Positions 1 to 11,454 of a stretch of DNA of 64,000 nt are shown one piece after another. This stretch comes from Cristatella mucedo (taxonomy: Eukaryota > Bryozoa > Phylactolaemata > Cristatellidae). The notes beneath the pieces are model-generated. The model did not search any database. It had not been told where the DNA came from and saw nothing but the letters and a program-made list of their open reading frames with translations. Each line of letters begins with the position of its first letter. Within the stretch, counting starts at the first letter, position 1. A program made the position numbers and the translations under genes. The stretch spans positions 3,187,501 to 3,251,500 of the forward strand of contig WPIO01000015.1 in assembly GCA_009760855.2 (NCBI GenBank), read 5' to 3'.

Positions 1-1570
1 AGCTGCTGCGCTGTAGCCTTCGCCGTAGCCTGCCGAAACGGACTGTTCTGCCGAAGAATGCGAGACTGGATTGATGCCGAGACTTGATGCTAGTGGTAAG
101 CGTAATAAGTCGCAATCGCAAGCCGCCGGCGCGTGGAGGTTTGCTCATCCTTTTGCTGTGTGCAGTAATTTTCTAGTTTCGAGATCGCTCCAGGCATTAA
201 CACACGTGGGTGCAGCTGAAGTCACACGTGCTCGCTGCAGTGGCTGAGTCAGGATTTTCATCTGGGGGAGGGAAAAGAACTGCACAGTAGGGAGCAAGAC
301 GAGCAAGATTTTCATGCAGGCGGGGCTAGACCCGAAATTAATGAAACAAAATCATAGCGTAGCATAATCGCAGCATCTATTCCACACGAGCCGCGGCCGC
401 GGTGGCTCATCGAGTGTAATTTAAACATTATTTTATTAAATTAATTACATTAAATTTATTTATTATTATTATTTATATTTATTACATTTATTATATTAAA
501 ATTATTTATTATTCATTATTAGAATTTATTTCGTCGTCGCTGACGGTCGGGGCGGGGTAGGGGCGTAGGAATAGAGGGTAGGGGGTCCAGGTCGCTGCTT
601 CACTCTGTGTGTGTGTGGGGGGAAGGAGGGGGTAAATACCTCCCTGCTCATACCTCCCTGGCTCTGCCACTCGCGTAGTAAGTAGCGTTTGCTGGCTGCC
701 CCGCTCTCCGCCAGTCGGGGCTGCAGACTCTGCGCATGCGCTACAGCTACAGCTGCAGAGATCAGAGTGCAAAGTCCTTCGGCAGTTCTCGACCGCTGCA
801 GCGCACTAACGAGTGCGAACAATCAGCAGATGCTTCAGAGAGCTATTCCACGGAGTAAATGTTTCGAAAAGCTGCATTCTCTGACGTAGAACCTTTGCGA
901 TCGATCCACTTCGGTGGGGGGCGTCGTCGGGGGGGGGGGATGTTATCTTTCTTTGCAGCCCTGCAGTAGCCATTGTAGTGTTAAGGGGTAGCTTTCTCAT
1001 TCAAGTAAGAGCGACTACGACTCGCTCGCTTACTGGCTCTGCGTTCACCTAGCAGGAGAAGGAGCTCAGACGCGAGAGGAGGAAGTTCCCGCTGAAGCTC
1101 CGTTTCGAGGTGTGAAAGTCAAGCGTCGATACTTGGCCTTGAACTCGGTCTCTGTAGATTTTTCTTATCATCCCGGCCGACTGCGGCCTTAATTTAAGGA
1201 GAGGGCAGTGAAACGTCTGCATGCATGCAAGATAGTGCCGGTGCTCAAGAGTCTTAGCATTTCCTGAGTTATGAGCGTTTGGACGTCACACACGTGTCTT
1301 ATTCTATGGTATAGACACTACAAACCGGACACTGGTAGCGACGACCTGTCGCTTGTACTTGAGGCTTCTAACTAGTGAGTTATACCCGACGGCACGTGTC
1401 TTGTGCACACGTGCCTCTCGGTGGCTGTGGAGTAGATTATTCTATGTTATTGGCATGGAATTTTCTTGTTTCTGATATGAGCGCACCCGTGTAGCAATCG
1501 CGACTCGTTAGCAGTGCTTAGAGGTGCTAGCTCTGCCAGTATTCGTCACGCACCGACTGGTACCTAATAC
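1..1570. other. Left flank without a supported gene
   Basis: No ORF here shows a recognisable domain. 417-525 is almost pure A/T with ATT repeats, resembling the tail of an old retroelement. 904-945 carries a G-rich patch. The rest is unremarkable unique-looking sequence. Confidence 0.4.
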
Positions 1571-1575
1571 TGGTG

Positions 1576-1619
1576 CTGTGTGTGTGTCTGTGTGTGTCTG
1601 TGTGTGTGTGTGTGTGTGT
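1576..1619. repeat. (TG)n microsatellite
   Basis: TG dinucleotides with two TGTC interruptions, followed to about 1660 by a decaying TGTGCA-rich stretch. Apparent HTHT peptides on the - strand come from this repeat. Confidence 0.85.
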
Positions 1620-1743
1620 TTGTGCATGTGTGCACGTGTGTGCGTGCGGTGCGTGCGCGTATGTGATTCCTAGGAGCTTGAGTTCAGGAGCCGCTACATC
1701 GCTTTGCAACAGGCTCCGTTGATGTCGGAGGAGCACACCTCTG

Positions 1744-1764
1744 GACACAGAGCAGCTCTGTGTC
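1744..1764. other. Perfect 10-bp inverted repeat, one-base centre
   Basis: GACACAGAGC (1744-1753) and GCTCTGTGTC (1755-1764) are exact reverse complements around one A. The words GTCGGAGGAGCACA recur on both sides, so it belongs to a small duplicated patch spanning 1717-1795. Confidence 0.6.
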
Positions 1765-2654
1765 TGTCGGAGGAGCACAGAGCTGCTCTGCAACTGCACA
1801 GTTGTAGTCGGTAGCCAGAGGCGGTCTCCACTTGCGCTCCGGATCGAAACGTCGTTGCCAAGGCGAGCGAGGGCAGGAATGCGCCTTCGCGAGCATCAGA
1901 TGAGGCTCGCGGCAGTCGCGACGATGCACGTAGTTAAAGCCTTCCCAGCAGTTTGCGAGCGAGAGCCTTGCACCGAGCTCTCGATGGGCGCCCACGTGAC
2001 TCCGTCCCAATGCCGAGGTGAGAGCAGTCGGCCTGCTTTTCGTAGCCGTACTGAGAGGTTGTGCAGGAAGCTGACGCTCGAAGGGGGCGGGGCGGGGGGG
2101 GGCGGTGGCGGTAGCTTCTACGACTGCAGCGTTGGCAACTGCTCTGCGTCCGCCCGTCGAGGGTGGTTCCACCCAGTTGCTGCTATCAATAGATGGATTG
2201 GTCTCGCCGCTTCGCCGCTCGCCGCCGCCGCCGCAGCCGCCGTACGATAGTTGGGGCGACGAGCATACCGATCGCGTTTGAGATCGCCGCCCTGCGTGGG
2301 GCAGCCTAATAAGTATCGTCGTCCGATGAAGGGCCACGATTCGGAGCGGCTCGCGACCCGCTGTGCCGAGGAACGCGGCGCGCGGGACGTCGCAAAGGCG
2401 GCAATCAGCGACGGACACGCTCCGGTGCGAGCCTTCGATTAGGCCGCCACAATGGATCGGCAGGGGCGGCGGGCGGCGCACTGCGGGCGTCTGCGGCGTG
2501 ACTCAGCTGATCAGCCGCCGTCTGGCTGCCGTCGCCGTCGGGTCGAGCTCAGCGCGTCTACTTCTGCTGCAGCCACCACTCGACACGAGCGAGCACGTCT
2601 CGCTGGGCGCCCAGCTTGGCCACAAGCTTCGACTAAAGCTTCGCTGGCAGCAGT

Positions 2655-2656
<2 letters not shown>

Positions 2657-2743
<87 letters not shown>
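2657..2743. repeat. (GGC)29 trinucleotide repeat
   Basis: Twenty-nine uninterrupted GGC units. It reads as poly-Gly, poly-Ala or poly-Arg on + and poly-Pro on -, producing several false ORFs around it. No domain flanks it, so nothing shows that it is translated. Confidence 0.9.
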
Positions 2744-2745
<2 letters not shown>

Positions 2746-3179
2746 CGGTGACGGTGACGGCGCCGCCGCTCTATCGTTGCGCCTGGGAGCTCCCGACGAA
2801 GAGTGCTTCGGTTGCCTCATCGCGATAGTAATGAATGCATTGTAATAAATAGTAAAAATTGCAGTGCCTTCTCCGGCAAAGCTCTGATCTGGGACTGAAG
2901 TTTATAGCAATATTAGTCATAATAAAAATAAGAAGAAGAAAACGTTTGTATGGCGTCCCAGGAGACTCAATCTTTTTCTAGGCACTCTACATATCTCGCA
3001 ATGGAAATATGTAAATTGGATAGTAATCGCACGCTCAGTCTTAGTCGGTATAAGCTTAACAATAACTACATACGCGGAGCGAGCAAATGGAGCGAAGAAC
3101 AAGTGCGTTTTAGCTTTTTAGTGGCGTTAGGTCATGCGACGTCGTGTCGCCAGTCGGCAGTGAATTCTAGGCTTTAGAA

Positions 3180-3715
3180 GTATGCCAACTAATGGTATGG
3201 TCTCCTGAGGATTTTACGTTGGACAGACGAACAGCTAGACGAATTGAGTGAGAAGAGCAAGTGGTTCGAGGCCTAGCCTGACAGGAAAGCAGGTCGGATA
3301 GGTCGGATCGAGCTAGAGCGACAAGGACGACGAGATCTAAAAGTGAGTGACAGCCTGTTCAGGTGCGGAGCCTGTTCAGGTCTGTAATAAGTGGCTAAAT
3401 ATGGCAATTCCGACTTTCACGACAGGCAAGCGTAGCGGCAGAGTGTTGCACTAACAAACTACTAGCTTCTATTCTAAATTGCACAGGCCAGAGCACTTAC
3501 AAGTAAGGGCAGAAGGAGAGACGAGACATCAATAATGCATGGGCTGACTTGGCTACGATATCCCTGTCTAGGCAGAATCTGAATCTTTGTAATGTTACGC
3601 AGACGAAAAGAGTCAGAACAGACTGTGGAGCAGATATGGTCGTCGAGTGGAATATCACTTTGAAGCAGGACAGCCAGATTTGTAGCACATCTATGAGCTG
3701 AGCACACACTCACTA
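3180..3715 (-). mobile_element. L2-like LINE family A, decayed internal fragment
   Basis: Read on the - strand this matches the C-terminal part of the family A reverse-transcriptase ORF, with pieces such as LQSDIPLDDHICSTV and LRNITKIQILP that align with LQSDLSLDDHISSTV in the better copy at 18909-19900. The frame is broken and both ends are missing. Confidence 0.7.
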
Positions 3716-3764
3716 GCAGTTATTACTATTGACTGAAATAGGATTTCAGTTTATTTTTTTCAGC

Positions 3765-3905
3765 CACGCATGGTTGTTGTCGTTGATCACGCCATCACTA
3801 ACTATTCGATCTTGCTTCCCTCGCAGCAAATGTAAATTACATAGAAAGAGATTGAGTTCTTTGAAGGCGCCATTACAAATGTATTATTATTATTATTATT
3901 ATTAT
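3765..3905 (+). mobile_element. LINE family A 3' end with (ATT)n tail
   Basis: The conserved family A end (GCAGCAAATGTAAA, then AAAGAGATTGAGTTCT, then AAGGCGCC) is followed by about nine ATT/TTA units. It points opposite to the fragment just to its left, so two separate insertions are adjacent here. Confidence 0.75.
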
Positions 3906-4125
3906 GGCATGCCCTGACCTAGCCGCTTTAACGCGTACGCATTTCATGCCGGATTCGCGCTCTCGCGAGAAGGAAATTGCATGTCGATCGAATGCGTCCG
4001 AGAGCTGACGGACCGGCCGCGCGCATGCGCGGAGGCTTTGAATGCATGCCTGACGCCGTTCGCAGTGAGCACGCAGTTCCACGGGGGGAAAATGCTCTGC
4101 AATGAAATTAGTGGGCAAATATAGA

Positions 4126-4135
4126 CAAAGAGAGC

Positions 4136-4167
<32 letters not shown>
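4126..4167. repeat. (GA)n microsatellite, short
   Basis: GA-rich tract of about 42 bases with occasional A interruptions. Confidence 0.85.
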
Positions 4168-4438
4168 ATAATTAGCGAGAATAAACTGAACGCGAGCGAG
4201 TGAAGCGGCTGGAGCAGCAAGCAAATGATTCGTGGACACGCGGGAAACACCGGACACGATAAGGCGCGGGGAAAAATCCAGCCGGAAGTGGAAGAGCACC
4301 CAGCGATAAGCACGCAACTGTTAGCCCCGGAGCGAGGTGATCGCGCATTATGAATCTGGTCGTGGATTCGAGCAATGCAGCGAGCAACAGTCGTTTCCCG
4401 CTCGTTTAAGATGAATGAGAAGGCGACGAAGAGTAAGC

Positions 4439-4755
<317 letters not shown>

Positions 4756-6102
4756 CGGGGCGGCTGTCGGGCGAGCGCAGAGTGACAAAGGTGCGCGAGG
4801 CTCCAGCCCGCGGCTGTCGTCACCGCCACCATAGCGGCTCTCGCACGCGCACGCTCCGCGGGAGGGCGCAGAGCTGTCGGAAGCGATCTTGCGGTCGGGT
4901 CATTGTTCCACTTGTACTGATGCGTTAAATTTACCCCGAAGATAGTTGAGCGCCGCGGCACTTCAGGGACAATCGGGTGAGTTTTCGATGGCTTAAACGC
5001 ACTGGCCATTGTCCGCCGTTGCCGCTCCGACAAGCCCCTGAGTCATGAGCTCCATTGTTCAGCCTCTTTTTCCCGAGAGCTCCTCTCGATGACGAGTTCA
5101 GATCGCCACTTAGCATTTTTCTCTTTCAGCCGTCGGTGGCGCAAAGAGGCCGGCGTAATGAGGGCCCGCCCGAGGCCGCCGAGCGCCTCGTCCAGTCCTT
5201 CGCCGAGTGCTGCACCGCCGCCGCCGCTGCCGCCGCCTCGCGAAAATCGCGCTGCTCGGCGGCGGCGGCGAATCTACGAATCAGGAGCGGCCGGCGCAGC
5301 TCGCGCGACGCAGCTCGCTCGCGCCGCTCGTGGGCTGCGAAGGCGGCGAGCAGCAGCCTCGACTGCCGCTCCGGCTCTGTCGGAGAGCGCGCGGCTGCGG
5401 CGGCCGCTGCACGCGAGTCGAGCTTCCGCCCGCCCGCCCGCCAGATGACGCTCTCGTCGGCTCCGGGCGGTCAGGCAGCGCTCGAGATCGTACGCCGCAG
5501 CAGCTGCATCGTCGCGGCGAGCCAACGAGGCGACCGCGAGGCTGCGAAAAAGACTTTCTCAAACTACCGCACCGCCTTCGACGCAGTCGACGCGTTCGTG
5601 AGACGGCGCCGGCCTTCGGCCGCCGCGGCCGCGGCTCGTCATCCGCCCGCCGTCGCACGACGGCACACAAGCGGCGGCGGCGGCGGTGGCTCGACGGTAG
5701 CCGATGGGTGGAAGCGCCGGCTCAGCTCATCGCCGCCGCCGCGCGCCGGGCCGCCGCACCGTCAACTTCCGGCGATCCCGCGCCTCTCTTTCGCTGCCGC
5801 TCGGCGCGCCCGCGGCTGCGTCGTCGGAGGCAGCCGGGCGACAAGCTACGACAGGGACGCGTACGCGAGCCTGCCTGCCTCGAAGTCGCCGCGCCGCGGA
5901 CGAGCGAAAGTTCCGGCAGATCGTACATCGGCAGCGGCGGCGGCGCGCTGCTGCCGCCACCGCCGCTGTGGCAGAGCCGCGGCCGGCGCATCGCGCGCCG
6001 CCGACGCTGTTCCGATAGGGGCGCCGCAGAAGGGCTATCGAAAATAAATTTTCCCCGGTTCGCTCAGCCGTCGCGCGGGTGTCGGTCGCTGCAGCGGCCA
6101 CC

Positions 6103-6177
6103 GGGCGGGCTGGGCGGGTGGGGCGTGTCTGTCCAGCTCAGCCTAGCTCCGATTGGCTGACCGGGCCCGCTATAAAT
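6103..6177 (+). promoter_or_regulatory. Core promoter of FEZF: GC boxes, inverted CCAAT box, TATA box
   Basis: Two GGGCGGG boxes lie at 6103-6109 and 6112-6118. An ATTGG (inverted CCAAT) is at 6152-6156 and TATAAAT at 6171-6177. The order and spacing are those of a classical RNA polymerase II promoter. Transcription would be expected to start near 6200, giving a 5' leader of about 370 bases before the ATG at 6573. No transcript data support the start; it is inferred from the motifs. Confidence 0.7.
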
Positions 6178-6572
6178 GCCTGGCGCCTCGCGGAGCAGCA
6201 GAGCTCAGCGAAGGAGCGACGCCAGCAGTCGGGCGCTCAGTCTCGACCGGGCGTGGCTGCCTCGTTGCGCTTAGCGCATATCGCAGGGCTTGAGATTCGC
6301 AGAGGTACCGGAGGACGTCGGAGGCGCGCGCGCGCGCGGCCCCCACCGCGAAGGCGCCGACTCGGCAGAGGCCACTGTGAGTTCGCGGCGCTTGCTCGCT
6401 CGCTCGCAGCGGCGGCGGCGGCGGCGCTCTCCCGGTGCGTCGCGAGCGGCTTCCGCTTGCCGCTTCCGCTGCAGACGACGCACCGAGCGGCAGAGCAGCG
6501 CGGTGCGTCGCTGGTTTCAGACAGCGCAGCGGAAAGGATCGGCGTTCGGCCGGGCGTTTGTCTGCTGCGGCC

Positions 6573-8357
6573 ATGATGTCGCGTTTGGGAGACTTCCGCC
6601 TTGACGGCCCCGACGCGAAGGGCCCTCTTAAGTTCTCAATTGAAAGCATCATACGGGAAAAGACGACCGCGCCCGCCAGCGTGCTCAAGGTGCCCAGCTT
6701 CAGTGCAGTCGCCGGCTACAGGAGTCACGCGGCGGCGGCGGCGGCGGCGGCGGCCTCCGGCGGCGACGGCTTCGACCAACTGCAGTTGGCGGCCGGCTAC
6801 CACTCGGCTTTCACACCGCTCATCGGCCGCGGCCTTCTGGCGACGAAACACTGCCCGCCTCCACCCGCGGCGGCGGCAGCGGCGGCGGCGGCGGCCGCCG
6901 CCTACTTTTGGGTAGGCGGCGGATGGGCCGACGAGTGGGCACGCTGCGGCGGCCGCATGCCGCCGCAGCCGCCTCCACCGCCGCCGCCGCCGCCGCCAGC
7001 GACCGCGTGGGACGCGGCTGCACTGCTGCCTCGGCAGCCCATCTCCGAATTCGGATTCTGCCGCGCGCGAGACGAGAAATGCTCCCAGCGCGGCGAGGCC
7101 CGACGGAAGTGCGCGCGCGGATCGCCGGGTCGCCGGGTCAAGGACCGACGAGCGGCCGGCAGGGCGGCGGTGGCGGCTGCGGGGACGGGGGCGGAAGCCG
7201 CCGACGAGCCGCCCGAGCTGCGCCGCGCCAGAGGCGGCGAAGGCGGTGACGACGAGGACTGCGACGACGAAGAGGACGACGACTGCGTAGCCGACGGCGG
7301 TCGAAAAGCGGAGAAAGTCGCCGCTGCCGCCTCCTCCGCGGCTTCCGCTGAGGTGCTGACCGTGACGACGACGACGGCGGTGGCGGCGGCGGCGACAGCT
7401 TGCAAAGGCGCCGCCAAGTCGTTCGCGTGCCCGCAGTGCGGCAAGGTGTTCAACGCCCACTACAACCTGACGCGTCACATGCCGGTGCACACCGGAGCGC
7501 GGCCGTTCGTGTGCAAGGTGTGCGGCAAGGGCTTTCGGCAGGCGAGCACACTCTGCCGCCACAAGATCATCCACACGACGGAGAAGCCGCACAAGTGCCC
7601 GACGTGCGGCAAGAGCTTCAACCGCAGCTCGACACTGAACACGCACGCGCGCATCCACCAGGGCTACAAGCCGTTCATGTGCGAGTACTGCGGCAAGGGA
7701 TTCCACCAGAAGGGCAACTACAAGAACCACAAGCTGACGCACAGCAAGGAGAAGCAGTACAAGTGCGCGACGTGCGGCAAGGCGTTCCACCAGATCTACA
7801 ATCTGACGTTCCACATGCACACGCACAGCGACAAGAAGCCGTTCGCGTGTCCGTCGTGCGGCAAGGGCTTCTGCCGCAACTTCGACCTGAAGAAGCACAT
7901 GCGCAAGCTGCACGACGTCACTTCCGCCGTCACCTCCTCCGACGGCGTTCGATTTCGACGCGACAGCGAAAGCGGCGGCGGCGGCGGCTCCGCCGCGGCG
8001 CTGTCCGAATGCGGGTCGCCAGCTCCACCTTCGCCACCTCGCAGCCAGCACCACCACCAGCGCGAGCATTATCGCGACCACAGTAACCACGCCCACCATC
8101 ACAATCACCATCAGCAGCCGCAGCAGCAGCCGCAGCTGCGCGCGCCACGTGTGAGCGCCAGCAGGCACATCCGTCACGATGAGACGGTCGCATCGTTTGC
8201 CACCACGCCGGCGGCTGCTGCCACCGCCGCGGCCGTGGCCGCCGCAGCTAGAGCTGCGTGCTGCGGCGGCGGCGTGCTGCCGGCGTCGTTCTTTGCGGCG
8301 GCGCAGCTGGCGCGCGCCTGCAGCTTCCAGCCCTACGCGGCAAGGCCGCTGAGGTGA
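6573..8357 (+). CDS. FEZF: FEZ family zinc finger transcriptional repressor (FEZF1/2, earmuff type), single-exon coding region
   Basis: This 594-residue protein should be a nuclear DNA-binding repressor. FEZF proteins pattern the forebrain and specify neurons in vertebrates, and the fly homologue is earmuff. The start at 6573 has a good context (GCC before ATG) and puts an eh1 Groucho/TLE-binding motif, FSIESIIRE, at residues 21-29, where the family carries it. Upstream in-frame codons back to 6435 are probably leader. Low-complexity spacers follow: alanine runs near residues 53-62 and 97-111, a proline run near 130-142, and an acidic Asp/Glu stretch near 225-240. Six C2H2 fingers lie at about 284-306, 312-334, 340-362, 368-390, 396-418 and 424-447, at the family's strict 28-residue spacing, with signature pieces such as [19 protein letters not shown] and [16 protein letters not shown]. 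The 147-residue tail is Gly-, His- and Gln-rich and longer than I recall for vertebrate FEZF. No intron interrupts the reading frame. The stop TGA (8355-8357) sits inside GTGAGA, so splicing to a further exon is possible. Confidence 0.95.
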   Translation: MMSRLGDFRLDGPDAKGPLKFSIESIIREKTTAPASVLKVPSFSAVAGYRSHAAAAAAAAASGGDGFDQLQLAAGYHSAFTPLIGRGLLATKHCPPPPAAAAAAAAAAAAYFWVGGGWADEWARCGGRMPPQPPPPPPPPPPATAWDAAALLPRQPISEFGFCRARDEKCSQRGEARRKCARGSPGRRVKDRRAAGRAAVAAAGTGAEAADEPPELRRARGGEGGDDEDCDDEEDDDCVADGGRKAEKVAAAASSAASAEVLTVTTTTAVAAAATACKGAAKSFACPQCGKVFNAHYNLTRHMPVHTGARPFVCKVCGKGFRQASTLCRHKIIHTTEKPHKCPTCGKSFNRSSTLNTHARIHQGYKPFMCEYCGKGFHQKGNYKNHKLTHSKEKQYKCATCGKAFHQIYNLTFHMHTHSDKKPFACPSCGKGFCRNFDLKKHMRKLHDVTSAVTSSDGVRFRRDSESGGGGGSAAALSECGSPAPPSPPRSQHHHQREHYRDHSNHAHHHNHHQQPQQQPQLRAPRVSASRHIRHDETVASFATTPAAAATAAAVAAAARAACCGGGVLPASFFAAAQLARACSFQPYAARPLR

Positions 8358-8379
8358 GAGATGGTCGATCGCTGGCAGC

Positions 8380-8397
8380 GGGGGGGGGGGGGGGGGG
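8380..8397 (+). repeat. Run of 18 G residues just after the FEZF stop
   Basis: Eighteen uninterrupted G lie 23 bases after the stop codon. Such a run can form a G-quadruplex in RNA or DNA and is prone to length errors in assembly, so its exact length is uncertain. Confidence 0.8.
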
Positions 8398-8832
8398 AGG
8401 AGCGGAGGCGAAACGGAGGCCAGCCGCCAGTCCGGCGTCCGTCGGCGGCGGCGGTGCGCGACGCCTTTGATGCGTCGCGATCGCGCGCGCACGCGCGCCC
8501 TGGGCCGCCCGTCGCTCGGCTTTTTGCTGCCGAGCGCGAGACGCGGCGGCGGCGGGCCGTCGGCAAGGTTGGCTGTCTCTGTCATCGGGCTGGGCGGACT
8601 CCGGACCGCGGCTGCACAATGGCGGCTTTTGTTTCGCGCCGAGCTCCCGGCGAGCGGCCGACTCGACGCGCCACAATGGGCGTAAATATTTATAAATAAG
8701 AGTGAGCGCAAGCCGCCTTTTGCCTCGCTTTTCAGCGAGCTGCTGTTCATTTATTGCGTTTTCACCTGACATAAATGAAAAAGATGCTATCGGGTGTCTG
8801 AAGAAGCGACCGCGACGCGAGCGTAACGCGAA

Positions 8833-8858
8833 CCGCGCGCACCGGGCGGTGCGCGCGG
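8833..8858. other. Perfect 11-bp inverted repeat with 4-base loop, downstream of FEZF
   Basis: The arms CCGCGCGCACC (8833-8843) and GGTGCGCGCGG (8848-8858) pair perfectly around GGGC. The stem is about 475 bases after the FEZF stop and could fold in the 3' untranslated region. No canonical AATAAA was seen between the stop and 9050, so the transcript end is unknown. Confidence 0.6.
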
Positions 8859-9439
8859 TGCGCGAGTTGCGCTGGGAAATTAGCAACGCTGCGCGTAAGG
8901 ACGCGTCTTTTGTCGCTATCAGTTGCATTATTTGCAGCCATTTGCGTAAGTTACATCGCGCACACCACCCTTTTGTACTCGGTCTGAAGGCTATCAGAGA
9001 CGACGTGCTGGTGCATTGAGCGTACCTAGCGCAGCAGAAAATTAATAATTACCGTCGCATTGTCGCGAGGCCCCTCCAACGCTGCCGGAGATAGCGCAGA
9101 ATGTGTTTGATGTCGCCTCGCTAGGCGCGCTCGCTCGCTCGCATGCGCGCTCGCATGCGGCGCGCGCGCGAGCGGTCGACGGAATGCCGACGCCTTACGG
9201 TACAGTCTAATGGCACGAATACCGCCGCTGAAGCTGACGAGCTAGATGAACCGACAAAAACTCGGACGCCGACGTCGCCAGCGCCGCGGTCGGAGCCGAA
9301 ACCCCGCCCGCCGGAGGAGGCGGGGTCTCGGCTCGCGGGCGCATGACAGCCTATGACCGGTCGCGCGTACTGGGGGGGGAAGCGACTTCGAGCCCGTCGA
9401 CTGCGAGCCCGTCGCGCGGCACTCATGAGCGGGGGGCAG

Positions 9440-10054
<615 letters not shown>

Positions 10055-10059
10055 AATAG

Positions 10060-11200
10060 GGCGGCGGTGGGCCGCTGGCAGTGGAAAAAAGAGCCGGTCG
10101 AGGCAATTGCCGGCGTCGGACTCGCTCGCAGCGCGTCTTAGAGCCGCAGCAATGTCACCCCGCGGCTCATTTCGGCAGCATCTGCAGAGCTGTTTGGCCG
10201 CGGTGCGAGCAGTCACTTCCTCCAACGCAACCTTTACCCAGCTACCTCAGCGGCGCAGAGCGTTGGTTGCAAGCCTCGCGGCGGGCGCGGCGCAGGGAGC
10301 AGGCGCAGGCGAGCGTGCCTGCGTGTTCGCACACGTGTGCCAACCATAATTTTAAGTGCTTACACGAATGTCTGCACGCACGGCACTCGCGTGCACGCGC
10401 GAACTAGGTAAACCGCGGCGAGACGAGGTCATGGCTGGTCCGCAACAAGTGCACGTTTGCGTTGCGTCTCCTTTTCATGCAGAATACTGTACGCTACTCG
10501 TACAGCTTGTATACTATTGCAGCTGTGCTATAGACTCATATGAAGTATATCACATGACGTGTATGTAGGTGGTGCAAGGATAATTAGGGGAATTTAGTCT
10601 CTGGTTTTCCATATGAAGATCGAGTAATACTATTACTGCTAATACTAATACGTTTGCATTGGGCCCTCAGAGAACTGAATCCCTTTCCATCCCTGTAGAT
10701 CCTTACAGACGATGCATAGAAAGCGGCGACGATCGGTATTGTACGCCGGCGTACCGATCACGAAAAGCTAAGATCAAAGACTCGCATCTGATAAAGGTAA
10801 TACTAGTATTGGCAAGACATAATACAGGGAAGCTCCGAGCTTTGGAATCGCGGCTAGCGACTTGTATGTGCAGCGCCAAAGCACGCAGGCGGACGCGGAA
10901 TACAGGAACGATTGCAGGGACGACATGGAATGCGGACGCGGAATACGCGCGGACGTGGAATCCAATGCAACGACGACGGCAACGACGAGCGTCCTTAAGC
11001 CCTAAGATCTTAGCCAGTATCAATATCCGTAGCACAATGAAGTCTATTCGAACGAAACTGACGGTTACAGGCTTCAGGAAACAGCGGCCATGACGTAAAC
11101 CAGCTCTTCTACGGCTCAGTGATCTTGAGCACAACTCAGTTCACCTGCTCAAGAGGATAAGTAAGAATGCCAAGGACAGGCGAAGATTGCAAGCAAAAAC
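10060..11200. other. No supported gene; LINE family A tail remnant at 10625-10720
   Basis: No ORF with a domain was recognised. At 10625-10720 the words GGGCCCTCAGAGAACTGAAT and nearby ATT-like triplets match the reverse complement of the family A 3' end, marking a very old - strand insertion. Confidence 0.5.
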
Positions 11201-11210
11201 GAAATGACGC

Positions 11211-11250
11211 ATTCATTCGGATTCAGATTCAGATTCAGATTCGGATTCAG
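11211..11250. repeat. Short (GATTCA)n hexamer array
   Basis: Five to six units of GATTCA/GATTCG in a row. Confidence 0.85.
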
Positions 11251-11454
11251 ACGAACCACGAAGCCAACTGTACGCGGGAAAAAGTGGTCCACTCTCGGGA
11301 TTGGACGTGCTGAGACTGATCTCGAGAGCGGCTTTTCCGGTTGGCCATTTTGAAACCGGGGTCGTGCGACAGCGCTCGGTTCCTGAACGCTCCGGCTTGC
11401 ACTCGGACCTGTCCACGCGCGTAACAAGCGCCGCGCACGAAACTCCGCGAAATA

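Larger units (their letters stand above)
5050..9050. promoter_or_regulatory. CpG-rich island enclosing FEZF
   Basis: This stretch is strongly GC-rich and dense in CpG, unlike the AT-richer DNA right of 14 kb. It covers about 1.1 kb upstream of the TATA box, the leader, the whole coding region and about 700 bases downstream. The upstream half (5050-6100) is open in several frames on both strands only because GC-rich DNA has few stop codons; no domain is visible there. CpG retention of this kind suits an unmethylated developmental-regulator locus, which is an inference. Confidence 0.7.

Noticed and set aside
5055-6047. 330-codon open frame on + upstream of FEZF
   Set aside because: It lies in the CpG island upstream of the TATA box, is mostly Ala, Arg and Ser, and competes with equally long frames in other phases. 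No domain and no promoter of its own.
6636-8750. 704-codon open frame on the - strand
   Set aside because: It is the antisense shadow of the FEZF coding region. High GC removes stops; the peptide is Arg-, Ala- and Val-rich with no domain, while the + strand carries conserved zinc fingers.
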